Of a stretch of DNA of 64,000 nt, positions 27,929-37,056 are shown piece after piece. Made by a program: the position numbers and the translations under genes. The DNA lies in contig NCRC01000013.1 in NCBI GenBank assembly GCA_002894685.1, positions 1 to 64,000 of the forward strand, written 5' to 3'. Within the stretch, counting starts at the first letter, position 1; the number at the start of each line of letters is the position of its first letter. This DNA comes from Salinivenus lutea (GTDB lineage Bacteria; Bacteroidota; Rhodothermia; Rhodothermales; Salinibacteraceae). Below the pieces are notes generated by a model. That model did no database searches and had not been told where the DNA came from. It saw nothing but the letters and a program-made list of their open reading frames with translations.

Positions 27929-30346
27929 TCAGTCGCCGCCCATCCCGAGACCGCCGCCGCCCCCCGACGACCGTCCGGGACGATTCTTCTGGTCGCTGTC
28001 CCCAAACCGATAGGAGAACGAGACCGACACCGAGCGTCCCTCCCAGTCGCGGCTCAGTCGCTCGTGCATTGTGTCCGTCTCTTTGTTAAGCCCAATCTCC
28101 GAAGTGTTGAATGGATCCTCAATTTCGAGCCCCAGCGTCCCCTTCTCGTCCCAGAAGGTGCGTTCAAGCGAGGCGCTGCTGCGCACGTAAGCGTCGAGGC
28201 GGCCAAGGCCGGTGGTGACGGGCGACCGGTACATCTGTGACACCTGCAGGCGAAGGTCCTCAAGGAGCGTCCACGTGACGTTGGCCCGCCCCATGAACGC
28301 CAGCGCGTCGCGGGTCTCTCCGTCCTCTAGCGTGCCGCCACTCGTCTGACGGTGATACAAGGTGCCGCTTACCGTCGCCTTGGCGTCCCCTGCCGTCAGG
28401 GAGGAGGTGAACTCGGCGCCGTAGGAGGTCCGCGCGTCGTAGTTCTCGTAGGTGCGGAGGGTCAGGCTGTCGTCCTGGACGGTGGCCCACTCGATCGCGT
28501 TGGTCTTGCGCCGGGCGTACGGGCTCACGGTGATTGTCGCCGGGCCCACCGTCTGCATGACCGTGAGTTCGGCCTTGTGGATGTACTCGGGGCGCAGGTT
28601 GGGATTCCCCACGAACCGGACGTATGGGTCGCTCGATGCATCAAATGCGTTGAGCTGATGGGCGCTGGGCCGATCGACCCGCTTGCTGTAGCTGGCACTC
28701 ACCCGCTGTCCCCGGCCCCTCTCGTATGTGAGACTGGCGCTCGGGAAAACGTCTACGTATCGGGTGTCGTCCGAAGCGTCCCCCTTCGGATCAATCTTCG
28801 TCTGGGTGTGCTCCACCCGCAGTCCGACCGTTGCGTCGAGCGGTCCCACCGAGCGTTGGATCGTGCCGTATCCCGCGTGCACCTGCTCCCGGAAGGTCAG
28901 CGCGTCTGCCTGGTCGGGGCGGTCGGGAAACGCGTCCGCGCCCTCGTCGAAGCGGGCCACCCCGTAGTGCTGGTCAAGGCGCCGGAGCGTGCCCTTGTAG
29001 CCCGTTTCAATTGTCCAGTCGCCCGGCGCACGCGTGTAGTCGACCTCGACGGAGCCTTCGTGTTCGTCCTCGTTGTTTTCCTCGCGCTCCCGGGGCGCGG
29101 CGGGCACCCGCTCCTCTCTCACCCTGTCGTGCTGATCGCTGTACTCGTACCGAAGGTCCGCGGACAGCTCGTGGTTCTCTCCCGGAAAGTCCTGACGGAC
29201 CGACAGCCGTTCGTCGAGGTGAATCGAGCGGGACTCCGTGTCGGCCATCCGGGCCCGCTCGGTCGCCCTGTCTGGCCGGCGGAGGGTCGTGTTTTGGTCA
29301 ACCTGGCTCTCCCAAAGATTTCCGGTGGACGTGAGGGAAACGGTGGCCTGCGGCGTCAGCGCGTAATCTATCTCCGCGTTGAGGGTGTGCCCGCCGTGTG
29401 CCCACTCGCGCGTGCTGGACTGGTTCAAGATCGGGTCGGCGCCCGCCGAGGGACGGCGCAAAAGGGTCTGCACGAGGTCTTGTGCAGAGTGGCTGTAGCT
29501 ATAGGACCCGTACAGCGTCCACGGCCCCTGGTCGTATCCGAGGTGGCCGGCCCCGTCCAGGCGCGGCCCGATCCCTGCGGACCCGGAGAAGCCCCCGCTC
29601 AGCCCCCGTTCCTCCGTCCGGTCGAGCACGATGTTTACGATCCCGGCCGTGCCTTCGGCGTCGTGGCGGGCAGACGGGTTCGTATTGACCTCCACCGTCT
29701 GTATGTCTCCGGCGGACAGGCCCTTCAGGTACTGGACCAGGGCCTTGCCGTCCATGGACACGGGCTCCCCATTGACGTGAATCGAGACGCTTTGATTGCC
29801 GCGCAATCGAATGGTCCCGTCCAGTTCGTCGACTCGGAGCGAGGGGAGATTCTGCAACACATCGACGCTGGACTTGCCCGCGAGGGCCACTTCACTCTGC
29901 TCGACGTTGTAGATCGTCTTGCTCCCCGTCGTCGTGACGTAGGGGCGCTCGGCCGAAACGGTGGCCTCGTCCATCTGGGCCGTCGTTTCCGTCAGCTGGA
30001 AGGGAGCGAGGCGCTGGGCTGGGTCGTCGGCGCTCAGGGTGACCCTGCGGGTGCGGGGCGCGTACCCTACAAAGGTCGCGATGACCGAGTACCGCCCCGT
30101 TGGCAAATCCTGGATGGCGAAGTGGCCCGTGCTGTCGGTGGTTGTGCCGCCGACGAGCGTCGAGTCGGAGGCCCGCCGTACCGCAACGTTGGCCCCCGGG
30201 AGCGGCGTGTCCGTTTCGGCGCTCTGCACGACCCCCTTCACCGCGCCGGGCTCGTCGATCGTTGCCCCGAGCGCGAGGGGCGGTCCGATGCCGATGAGGG
30301 TGAGTACGAAGAGAATCAGAGAAAATAGACGAATCCAGTTCTGCAT
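27929..30346 (-). CDS. TonB-receptor-like outer-membrane beta-barrel family protein
   Basis: 805 residues from ATG 30346 (an ATG at 30361 adds five). A signal peptide is followed by a carboxypeptidase-regulatory-like domain (about 35-115, with Pro-Leu-Pro-Gly-Ala-Asn-Val-Ala-Val). A plug-like region follows, with Ala-Gly-Lys-Ser-Ser-Val-Asp-Val-Leu-Gln-Asn-Leu-Pro and Ile-Arg-Leu-Arg-Gly-Asn-Gln-Ser-Val-Ser, and then a long barrel (PF14905-type). The C terminus ends in a Gly/Ser-rich tail rather than a terminal Phe, which is unusual for a barrel. The cargo is unknown. It is upstream of the LytS/LytR genes, on the same strand. Confidence 0.8.
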   Translation of the reverse strand: MQNWIRLFSLILFVLTLIGIGPPLALGATIDEPGAVKGVVQSAETDTPLPGANVAVRRASDSTLVGGTTTDSTGHFAIQDLPTGRYSVIATFVGYAPRTRRVTLSADDPAQRLAPFQLTETTAQMDEATVSAERPYVTTTGSKTIYNVEQSEVALAGKSSVDVLQNLPSLRVDELDGTIRLRGNQSVSIHVNGEPVSMDGKALVQYLKGLSAGDIQTVEVNTNPSARHDAEGTAGIVNIVLDRTEERGLSGGFSGSAGIGPRLDGAGHLGYDQGPWTLYGSYSYSHSAQDLVQTLLRRPSAGADPILNQSSTREWAHGGHTLNAEIDYALTPQATVSLTSTGNLWESQVDQNTTLRRPDRATERARMADTESRSIHLDERLSVRQDFPGENHELSADLRYEYSDQHDRVREERVPAAPREREENNEDEHEGSVEVDYTRAPGDWTIETGYKGTLRRLDQHYGVARFDEGADAFPDRPDQADALTFREQVHAGYGTIQRSVGPLDATVGLRVEHTQTKIDPKGDASDDTRYVDVFPSASLTYERGRGQRVSASYSKRVDRPSAHQLNAFDASSDPYVRFVGNPNLRPEYIHKAELTVMQTVGPATITVSPYARRKTNAIEWATVQDDSLTLRTYENYDARTSYGAEFTSSLTAGDAKATVSGTLYHRQTSGGTLEDGETRDALAFMGRANVTWTLLEDLRLQVSQMYRSPVTTGLGRLDAYVRSSASLERTFWDEKGTLGLEIEDPFNTSEIGLNKETDTMHERLSRDWEGRSVSVSFSYRFGDSDQKNRPGRSSGGGGGLGMGGD

Positions 30347-30727
30347 GGCGTGAGCGAGCATTTGATGCGATGACGGCGGCGAATGCGACCTCTCCCGGCC
30401 CTCCGGGGCGTCGCGGGGGCCTCAATGCTCGCTCTGGCCGGCAGATCAGACGGAGGAAGCGAACTGCATATTCCCGTAGCGACCTGCATCCGTCCCCCAA
30501 ATGCAGTGCGGATCCCCAGTCTTCCCTTCGCTCCGCAGGCCAATCGACGTCCAATGATGCCACCGTCTCTCCCTTGGGACGAGCGGGAGGGCCGCAGTCC
30601 CCCCGCCCTTTGCTCGGTGGGCAAGACACGCCTTCTTTCGCTTTGCAGTGGCGAGTGGGGAGGAGGGCGCGACCGCGAGGAGGCGCGTCCATCGTCCTGC
30701 GTCCATCAATCGCCGGCCCGACGCCGG
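30347..30727. other. 381-bp intergenic region upstream of the outer-membrane barrel gene
   Basis: No gene is supported. This is the probable promoter region of the leftward barrel/LytS/LytR run; no clear -35/-10 pair or operator stands out. Confidence 0.4.
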
Positions 30728-32824
30728 TTATCGGACCACGGTCATCCGCTGGGTCCGGACGTCGCCGCCTGCCCGCAACCGCAGGAAGTACGTCCCGCTC
30801 GAGAGGCCCGAGAGGTCGATCGTTTGCTGTTGCCGCCCGGTGGATTCGTCGGCGTACACGGTCCGGACGCGGCGGCCGAGCGTGTCGTACAGGCGGAGCG
30901 TCGCCTCCTGCCGTTCCGGCACGACAAATCGGATCGTCACCCGATCGCGGACGGGGTTCGGGTAGGTCGTAACCAATCGCAGTTGGCCCCTCCGTTGCTC
31001 AACCACAACGGGCGCGGACAACTCCGAGTCGCCCTCCAGATCGACCTGCCGGAGCCGGTATTCAATCCGGTCCGCCGCGAAGGGCAGGTCAGCATCCTCA
31101 AACCGATATCTATTCGTTGTCGTGCTGGTCCCCCCGCGGGCCTTGCTTTCGACAAAGCCAATCTCTTCCCAGTCGCTGGCGTCGGCGGCGGAGCGGCCGT
31201 CGCCCCCGGCATCGTCCACGAGGCGGCGCTGAACGGCAAATCCGGCGTTTTCGGTCTCCGCGGCCGTTTTCCATCGGAGCTGAACGGCCCCGCGGCCGTT
31301 CCCTCGCCGCACGCGTTCGGCCTCCAGGGCAACCAGTTCGACCGGGAGAGCCGACGGGTCCCTCGAAAGCGGGAGGGCATTGAAGGTCCCCTGGGGCTCG
31401 CCATTCACAGAGCCAATTTGGGCATTCGCGAAGGTGATGTCTCCTTGATGCTCGACCGAGGCCCGAACCGCCCCGCTCGCGCCGTCAGAAAGCGAGACCG
31501 TGAGGAAGAGGTAGCGACCGGAGGTCCCGAGGCTGTCGTCAAGCCCCGAAAATGTCACGTCCGAGGGGAAGCGATCGCCGTCTACGGTCTGGGTCGCCAG
31601 CCACGTATCTTCGGACGGATCAAATGTACTGTCCGGCGAGCCCACCAGCCCCACCCGCTGGACGCCCGACGCCCCCATGGCGTCGCCCTGAATCGTGACG
31701 CCCGTCAGAACCGCCCCCGCGCTGTCCGGATGAAGCCGTAGCATCCCGACCGGCTGACCCGACTCGCCGGGCGTCGCGTCGAAACTGCGATCCCGTCCGT
31801 CCTCCCCCCCTCCCTCGAGGGCCACCTGCGTCCCGGGCTCGGCCTCATCCCCCCGAAACGAGACCTCCCACCGACCTACGCCCGGGGTTCCGTCGTCGGC
31901 GTAATTGTCGTACTCCGTGAACCCCACGAAGGCGCCGTCGTGGCGCGTCACCGTCAGGTCCCCGCCGGACCGCTGCGGGGTGCTGTTTTCCTGGATGATG
32001 CTCCAATCGTAGAGGTTATCCGAGCGCAGCGTCGCGATGCGGTAGTTCGGGTGGTTGGTCGTATTGTCCGTGAACATGTAGTACGTCCCCTCAATCTCGA
32101 TGATGTCCGGGTCGCCCGTGTGCCACGGCTTTTCGCGCACGTCAACCGCGTCCCGCCGCTTCGTGGCGTCCAGCAGATCGTCGTCGGGGGTCGTCCAGTG
32201 GCTGAGCTTGTCTGCGCCCGGCCCGGTCGTGTGGTCCTGATCCTCGGTGTAGATGTGAATGGTGCCGGTGTCCCGGTCGTAGAAAACCCCTCCATCCGGC
32301 TCCGGAATCGGGGTGCCCTGCTTGGTGAGGTCCGTCAGCTCCGTGCCGGTCCAGACCGACGTGCCTCCGTCTGGGGTGGGCGACTGGTACAGGACGAACG
32401 TGCCGTCCGGAAGCACGATGTGATCCTCGAACTGGTCGGCATCCCCGGCAATGGACGCCGACACTTGGGTCCAGCTGGAGAAGTCGGCGGTCTTCCAGAG
32501 TTGAGTCTCGTCGACCCCAAAGGGATCGTTTTTGAACAGGACGCGGTACTGGTCGTCGTCGAAGTGGCGCTTGTGAAAGACGAGCGGGTCGAACCCGTCG
32601 CTGGCCTCCGGAACGGGGATCCCCGCGAATGTCATCTCGAAGCCCGAGTCCGACGAGGAGCGTTCGTCCGGGGGGCCGATCGGGGCGTCCGCCCGGATCG
32701 TGGAGGCCGCGCCCTCCCCCATCGCCGGACGGCAGAAACAGCCCAGCAAGCAGACCAGAATCCCGAGCCCGATCCACGTCGTCCGCCCGCACGGAGGACT
32801 GCGACCAACAGAAGTTCTGCTCAT
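30728..32824 (-). CDS. Secreted GH43-like five-bladed propeller protein with T9SS sorting domain
   Basis: 698 residues from ATG 32824. A signal peptide ends in Met-Gly-Glu-Gly-Ala-Ala. The propeller part (about 60-330) has Trp-His-Thr-Gly-Asp-Pro-Asp-Ile-Ile-Glu-Ile and Ser-Gly-Gly-Asp-Leu-Thr-Val, which fit a GH43/GH62-like beta-propeller. A linker domain follows, then a fibronectin-III-like domain (about 505-615) with Pro-Val-Glu-Leu-Val-Ala-Leu-Glu-Ala. The C-terminal T9SS type A sorting domain (about 620-698) has Tyr-Pro-Asn-Pro-Val-Arg-Asp-Arg and Leu-Ser-Ser-Gly-Thr-Tyr-Phe-Leu-Arg. It should be secreted and attached at the cell surface. The substrate is not known. A TTGACA/TATAGT promoter lies at 32990-33016. 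Confidence 0.8.
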   Translation of the reverse strand: MSRTSVGRSPPCGRTTWIGLGILVCLLGCFCRPAMGEGAASTIRADAPIGPPDERSSSDSGFEMTFAGIPVPEASDGFDPLVFHKRHFDDDQYRVLFKNDPFGVDETQLWKTADFSSWTQVSASIAGDADQFEDHIVLPDGTFVLYQSPTPDGGTSVWTGTELTDLTKQGTPIPEPDGGVFYDRDTGTIHIYTEDQDHTTGPGADKLSHWTTPDDDLLDATKRRDAVDVREKPWHTGDPDIIEIEGTYYMFTDNTTNHPNYRIATLRSDNLYDWSIIQENSTPQRSGGDLTVTRHDGAFVGFTEYDNYADDGTPGVGRWEVSFRGDEAEPGTQVALEGGGEDGRDRSFDATPGESGQPVGMLRLHPDSAGAVLTGVTIQGDAMGASGVQRVGLVGSPDSTFDPSEDTWLATQTVDGDRFPSDVTFSGLDDSLGTSGRYLFLTVSLSDGASGAVRASVEHQGDITFANAQIGSVNGEPQGTFNALPLSRDPSALPVELVALEAERVRRGNGRGAVQLRWKTAAETENAGFAVQRRLVDDAGGDGRSAADASDWEEIGFVESKARGGTSTTTNRYRFEDADLPFAADRIEYRLRQVDLEGDSELSAPVVVEQRRGQLRLVTTYPNPVRDRVTIRFVVPERQEATLRLYDTLGRRVRTVYADESTGRQQQTIDLSGLSSGTYFLRLRAGGDVRTQRMTVVR

Positions 32825-33144
32825 GAACCGTGATGGGATTTGCCTCACGCCGGCAGCGCCGCGTCGAAGCGTCGGGAGTTGAGCTCGGCCTGCAGAACTG
32901 TGCCCTCGGCACTGGAGGCGGCGAGGGGCCTCCAGCACGGAAGGAGAAGAGGGGAGGCCTCAAATGAACTGGATCTGCGTGCGTTGAAGACTATAGCCCG
33001 CCCGTGTTTCTGTCAACCCCTTGGGACTGAACAGATCAAGAGCTTCCCTTTTGGTTCAGGAGTCGTGCGGTGGCGGCTCCCCCTCCTGGCCGGTGTGCGC
33101 CGTCCCCCAGGGTGCCCCCAGCGCCCCGGGCCCTTCGCCGGCCC
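32825..33144. other. 320-bp intergenic region between T9SS protein and RND permease
   Basis: It carries the candidate promoter at 32990-33016 and a weak hairpin (CTGAAC and GTTCAG, 33027-33062) near the end of the RND gene. No gene is supported. Confidence 0.5.
32990..33016 (-). promoter_or_regulatory. Candidate sigma-70-like promoter for the T9SS/GH43-like gene
   Basis: On the minus strand TTGACA (33016-33011) is followed after 15 bp by TATAGT (32995-32990). The spacer is shorter than ideal. It is in the right place and direction for the gene starting at 32824. Confidence 0.4.
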
Positions 33145-36100
33145 TCACGACGACGCGTCCGTGGGCCCGTCGTACGCCCCAAGGTGCACGGCGGGCTCGT
33201 CGTAGCCGAGGAGCGTGGTCTGCACCCATCCCGTGGCCCGGTCCTGCAGCATCGACAGGGCCGGCACAATCATCATGAGCACGCCCGTTCCGAAGATGAT
33301 GCCCACCCCCAGGCTCACGGCCATGGGGATGAGGAACTGGGCCTGCACGCTCTGCTCGATGATGATGGGAAACAGCCCCAGAAACGTGGTGAGCGACGTC
33401 AGCAGGATGGGCCGGAAGCGCATTTGCCCGGCCCGGACGAGCGCCTCGGGCCAGCTGCGCCCCTTCGCCCGCTCCTCGTTCGCGAAGTCGAGCATCACGA
33501 GCGCATCGTTCACGATGACGCCGCTGAGCCCCACGATGCCGAAGATGCTGAGCAGCCCCAGGGACACGTCCAGCAGCAGGTGCCCAATGATGGCCCCGAT
33601 CCACGCGAAGGGGATGGTGCTCATGATGACGAACGGCTGCAGGTAGGACCGAAAGGGAATCGCCAGGAGGGCGTAGATGGCGAAGAGCGCCAGGAAGAAG
33701 CCGATCGCGAGTGAGCTCTGCGCCTTGCGCTGCTGGCGCTGCTGCCCACCAAACTGATAGCTCATGCCGGGAATGGCCCGCTGGATGCTAGGCAGCACGG
33801 CGGCGTTCAGGGCCTGCGTCACCTCGTTCCCGGTGGTGACCGACGGGTCCACGTCCGCCGTCACCGTCACCACCCGGCGCCCGTCCTGGCGGTTGATGCG
33901 GGCCGGCGCGTACCCGGTCGTGACGTCGGCGACCGTCTCCAGCGGCACGGCCGCCCCCGCCGGGGTGCGGATGCGGTACTCGCCGAGGTCCTCCACCGCG
34001 TCGCGCTCGTCGTCGGGAAGGCGGGCGTAGACGCGCACCTCGTTTTGCCCGCGCTGCAGGCGGTACGACTCTACCCCGAAGAAGCCGCCCCGGACCTGCT
34101 GGGCCAGATCGTTCAGGGTGATGCCGAGCGGGCGGGCCGACGGCTTCAGGCTGAGCTCCAGCTCGCGCCGTCCCTGCTCCTGGTCCGACTTGATGTCGAA
34201 CACCCCGGCGAAGCGCTGCAGCGAATCCTGGACCGCCGCGACGGACCGGTCGAGCCGCTCCTGCGTGGGGGCCGACACCTCCACCGACACGGGCTCGCCC
34301 ACCGACACCACGCTCGCCGTAAACGACAGCGAGCGAACGCCCGGCACCGTGCCCGTCATCTCGCGCCACCGGTTTTCGAACTGGGTCGAGGTGACCGCCC
34401 GCTCCTCCGGGTCGATCATCTCAAAGCTCACCTCCGCAAGGTTGGCGCTCGTGGCCGTAAAGCCGGCCTGGTTGGGGCCGCTGTTGGCGCGGGGCTGCTG
34501 GCCGACGGTCACGTACACGTTCTCCACGAGCGGCTGCCCGGCCTCCTCTTCCAGCTTCTCAATCGCGTCGTAGCCGGTGGCTTGCAGCCGCGAGGTCATG
34601 CGGGCCGTCTCCTCGGGCGTGGTGCCGGCCGGCATCTCCACCTGCGCCGTCACCAGCTTGCCCTGCACGCTCGGGAAGAAGGAGAAGCTGATGTACCCGT
34701 TGCCCACGAAGCTAAACGCGACGAGGAGCAGGGCCACGGCCCCGCAAATGGTGACGCCGTAGCGCCGCGTGGCAAAGCGGAGGGCCGTCGTGAGCGGCCC
34801 CCGAACGAACGTCCACAGCTGCGCCGCCACCCACCGGCGGACCCGGTTCAGCGTCCGGAGGAAGAGGGACTGGTCGTCCGCCGGCGTCTCCTGGTCGGGG
34901 CGCTCGGAAAGGTGATACGGGAGAATGAAGAGCACCTCGACCAGCGACAGCAGCAGCACAATGATGACGATCGTGGGGATGTCGCCGAGGAATTTCCCAA
35001 TCGTGCCGCCGACGAACAGGAGCGGGGTAAAGGCGGCCACGGTCGTCAGCACCGCGAAGATGACCGGGATGCCCACGCGCTGCGTGCCCCGCACCGCGGC
35101 CGCCAGCGGATTGCCCTTCTTCTCCTGCTCGGCGTACACGTTTTCCCCCACCACGATGGCGTCGTCGACCACGATCCCGATCGACAGAATGAAGCCGAAG
35201 AGGGAGAGCAGATTGATCGACACGTCCAGGTACTGCATCACGATGAACGTGCCGCTGAAGGAGAGGAAGATGCCGACCGAGGTCCAGAACGCGAGTCGGG
35301 GCGCCAGGAAGAGCGTGAGGGTCAGGACCACAAGGAGGAGCCCCAGGATGCCATTCTCGATCAGCAGGTTGAGCCGACTCCGCAGGTCCTCGGCGTTGTT
35401 TTGCCACACGGTCGCGCTGAGTCCGGCCGGCAGCGAGGGGCGCAGGTCCTCGGCGAGGTACGTGCTCACGGTTTCCTCTACGGCCAGTACCTGCTCGTCC
35501 CCCGTGCGGAAGACGTTGAGGATGGCGGCCGGCTTCCCGTTGAAGCGCGTGATGAGGTCGGCGTTCTCGTCGAAGGCGTCCTCCACCTCCGCAATCTGCC
35601 CCAGGCGCACGTTCGTCCCGTCCTCGCGGGTGAGCACCACGATGTCCTCAAAGTCCGCCTTCGTATAATTTTGCCCTTCGGTGCGCACCGTAATCTCCTC
35701 CCCTTCCGTCTCGATGCTCCCGCCCGGCAGGTCGAGGCTCCCCTCCCGCACGAGGCCCGACACCTGGCCCAGCGTCAGCCCATACTTCCGCAGGTCGGTG
35801 CGCGAGACCTCCACCGAGATCTCGTAGTCGCGCACGCCGGCGATCTGGATAAACGAGATCTGCGGGTCCTGCGTGAGGTCGTCCTTCACGCGCTGGGCCA
35901 ACTCCTTGAGCGACCGTTCGCTGGCGTCGCCGTAGAGGGCCACCTGGAGGGCCTGCTGCCGGTTGGTCACCTCCGTGACGATGGGCTCCTCGGCCTCCTC
36001 CGGAAAGGCCGTGATCCGGTCCACCTCCGATTTAATGTCGGTCCGGGCGCGCGACAGGTCGGTCCCTCGCCGGAGCTCGGCGGTCACCACGCCCGCGTTC

Positions 36101-36360
36101 TCGGTGGCGGAGCCCAGCACCCGGTCGATGCCCTCCACCCCCTCAATTCGGTCTTCGATGCGCCGCACGATGGACTGCTCCACCTCTTCGGGCGAGCCGC
36201 CGGGGTAGGTGACCTGGATCTGCACCTGGTCGAGGCTAAACTCCGGAAACACCTCCTGCACGGTGGTAAAGGCCGCCGCCCCTCCGCCCAGCAGCAAGAG
36301 AAGCATCAACAGGTTGGCCGCCACGCCGTTGCGGGCGAACCATTCAATGGCTCGGTTCAT
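33145..36360 (-). CDS. RND-family efflux permease (AcrB/CusA-type)
   Basis: 1071 residues, the full length of the family. Transmembrane helix 1 (about 11-32) is followed by a large periplasmic loop, then the cluster containing Gly-Ile-Val-Val-Asp-Asp-Ala-Ile-Val-Val-Gly-Glu-Asn with the proton-relay Asp pair. A second periplasmic loop and the remaining helices follow. It pumps substrates across the inner membrane to the fusion protein and TolC-like outlet. The ATG at 36360 sits directly at the edge of AACGTT repeats, so the normal 5' leader has been replaced. The metal or drug specificity is unclear; it is nearer the multidrug group by length and motifs. Confidence 0.93.
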   Translation of the reverse strand: MNRAIEWFARNGVAANLLMLLLLLGGGAAAFTTVQEVFPEFSLDQVQIQVTYPGGSPEEVEQSIVRRIEDRIEGVEGIDRVLGSATENAGVVTAELRRGTDLSRARTDIKSEVDRITAFPEEAEEPIVTEVTNRQQALQVALYGDASERSLKELAQRVKDDLTQDPQISFIQIAGVRDYEISVEVSRTDLRKYGLTLGQVSGLVREGSLDLPGGSIETEGEEITVRTEGQNYTKADFEDIVVLTREDGTNVRLGQIAEVEDAFDENADLITRFNGKPAAILNVFRTGDEQVLAVEETVSTYLAEDLRPSLPAGLSATVWQNNAEDLRSRLNLLIENGILGLLLVVLTLTLFLAPRLAFWTSVGIFLSFSGTFIVMQYLDVSINLLSLFGFILSIGIVVDDAIVVGENVYAEQEKKGNPLAAAVRGTQRVGIPVIFAVLTTVAAFTPLLFVGGTIGKFLGDIPTIVIIVLLLSLVEVLFILPYHLSERPDQETPADDQSLFLRTLNRVRRWVAAQLWTFVRGPLTTALRFATRRYGVTICGAVALLLVAFSFVGNGYISFSFFPSVQGKLVTAQVEMPAGTTPEETARMTSRLQATGYDAIEKLEEEAGQPLVENVYVTVGQQPRANSGPNQAGFTATSANLAEVSFEMIDPEERAVTSTQFENRWREMTGTVPGVRSLSFTASVVSVGEPVSVEVSAPTQERLDRSVAAVQDSLQRFAGVFDIKSDQEQGRRELELSLKPSARPLGITLNDLAQQVRGGFFGVESYRLQRGQNEVRVYARLPDDERDAVEDLGEYRIRTPAGAAVPLETVADVTTGYAPARINRQDGRRVVTVTADVDPSVTTGNEVTQALNAAVLPSIQRAIPGMSYQFGGQQRQQRKAQSSLAIGFFLALFAIYALLAIPFRSYLQPFVIMSTIPFAWIGAIIGHLLLDVSLGLLSIFGIVGLSGVIVNDALVMLDFANEERAKGRSWPEALVRAGQMRFRPILLTSLTTFLGLFPIIIEQSVQAQFLIPMAVSLGVGIIFGTGVLMMIVPALSMLQDRATGWVQTTLLGYDEPAVHLGAYDGPTDASS

Positions 36361-36399
36361 CGTTGAAACGTTTGAACGTGATCCGTTGGAACGTTGGCG
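36361..36399. repeat. AACGTT-type repeat block, side next to the permease start
   Basis: Degenerate repeats built on AACGTT (GAAACGTTTGAACG, GGAACGTTGG) start at the base after the permease ATG and end at the stop region of the four-helix-bundle gene. They match the block on the other side of that gene. Confidence 0.75.
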
Positions 36400-36406
36400 G
36401 GGGAGG

Positions 36407-36835
36407 TCACTCCGGGGCGTCCAGGTTGACCTGATACTGGGTTCCGTTCTCTTGGACGCGGGAGGCGTTTGGTTTTGATTTCAGATACTGAATCAGTCGG
36501 AAGAGTTGCCGGGAGGCCTTGTCGGCCAGATCGTAGGTGGCCTCGAAGTCGGCGTCTGACAGGTAGTCCTGGTCGTAGGCGACATAGAGCTGCGCCCGCA
36601 CCTCTCCCGCTGATCCTCGCGCCCGACCGAGGTGGTCTATAAAAATACTCTGCGTACGGCTCTCAAACCCCTCGGCGATGTTGCTCATTACCGACACCGC
36701 TGCTCGTTGAATCTGGTCGCGCAGGCCAAAGTCCTTCGAGAAGGGCTCCTGACGCGTATGCTCGTACACGCGGGTCGTCAGTGTGCGAGCCGTTTGCCAG
36801 ACCTCAAGCTCCTCGAAGCGCTCGATTGTGGCCAT
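36407..36835 (-). CDS. Four-helix-bundle protein (23S rRNA-intervening-sequence family) inserted in the efflux operon
   Basis: 142 residues. It has the family pattern: an N-terminal Leu-Glu-Val-Trp-Gln-Thr-Ala helix, then Leu-Arg-Asp-Gln-Ile-Gln-Arg-Ala-Ala-Val-Ser-Val-Met-Ser-Asn-Ile-Ala-Glu-Gly, then Ile-Phe-Ile-Asp-His-Leu-Gly-Arg-Ala-Arg-Gly-Ser. These proteins belong to the TIGR02436 group, related to 23S rRNA intervening-sequence proteins and to Avd of diversity-generating retroelements. Here there is no reverse transcriptase and no rRNA. The gene splits an otherwise standard efflux operon and is bounded by AACGTT repeats on both sides, so it looks like an inserted unit. It may bind nucleic acid; function is not established. 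Confidence 0.85.
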   Translation of the reverse strand: MATIERFEELEVWQTARTLTTRVYEHTRQEPFSKDFGLRDQIQRAAVSVMSNIAEGFESRTQSIFIDHLGRARGSAGEVRAQLYVAYDQDYLSDADFEATYDLADKASRQLFRLIQYLKSKPNASRVQENGTQYQVNLDAPE

Positions 36836-36841
36836 AGTAGG

Positions 36842-36966
36842 TGGGCGTTTGGGCGTTGATCGTTTGAACGTTTTACGTTGTACGTTGGGCGTTTAAACGT
36901 TTTACGTTATGCGTTGGGTGTTTGAACGTTTTTACGTTGTGCGTTGTACGTTGAAACGTTATGTAA
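36842..36966. repeat. AACGTT-type repeat block with three tandem 29-30-bp copies
   Basis: Three tandem copies of 29, 29 and 30 bp run at 36862-36890, 36891-36919 and 36920-36949. Each copy begins GTTTRAACGTTTT and then carries ACGTT words. Further GCGTTGATCG- and TACGTTGAAACGTT-type words flank them. The base composition differs sharply from the GC-rich neighbours. Confidence 0.85.
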
Positions 36967-36997
36967 TTGAGAAGTACCTCAGAAGTGAGATATCTAT

Positions 36998-37056
36998 TGC
37001 AAAAACATTCAACGTTCTAACGTGCTAACGTACAACGCAATTTAACGTGTAACGCG
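36998..37056. repeat. AACGTT-type repeat block in inverted orientation, overlapping the MFP 3' end
   Basis: CAACGTTCTAACGTGCTAACG and TACAACGCAATTTAACGTG read as the reverse complement of words in the 36842-36966 block. The last few codons and the TAA stop of the fusion-protein gene (37042-37044) lie inside it, so the block has rewritten the end of that gene. Confidence 0.75.

Noticed and set aside
34045-36366. Plus-strand open frame of 773 codons antisense to the RND permease
   Set aside because: It mirrors the permease codon pattern and shows no signal, domain or conserved motif.
36407-36835. Diversity-generating retroelement (Avd-like protein)
   Set aside because: The protein family is related to Avd, but there is no reverse transcriptase, template repeat or variable repeat nearby.
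36842-36966. CRISPR array in the tandem 29-30-bp repeats
   Set aside because: The repeat copies are directly adjacent with no unique spacers, and no cas genes are present.
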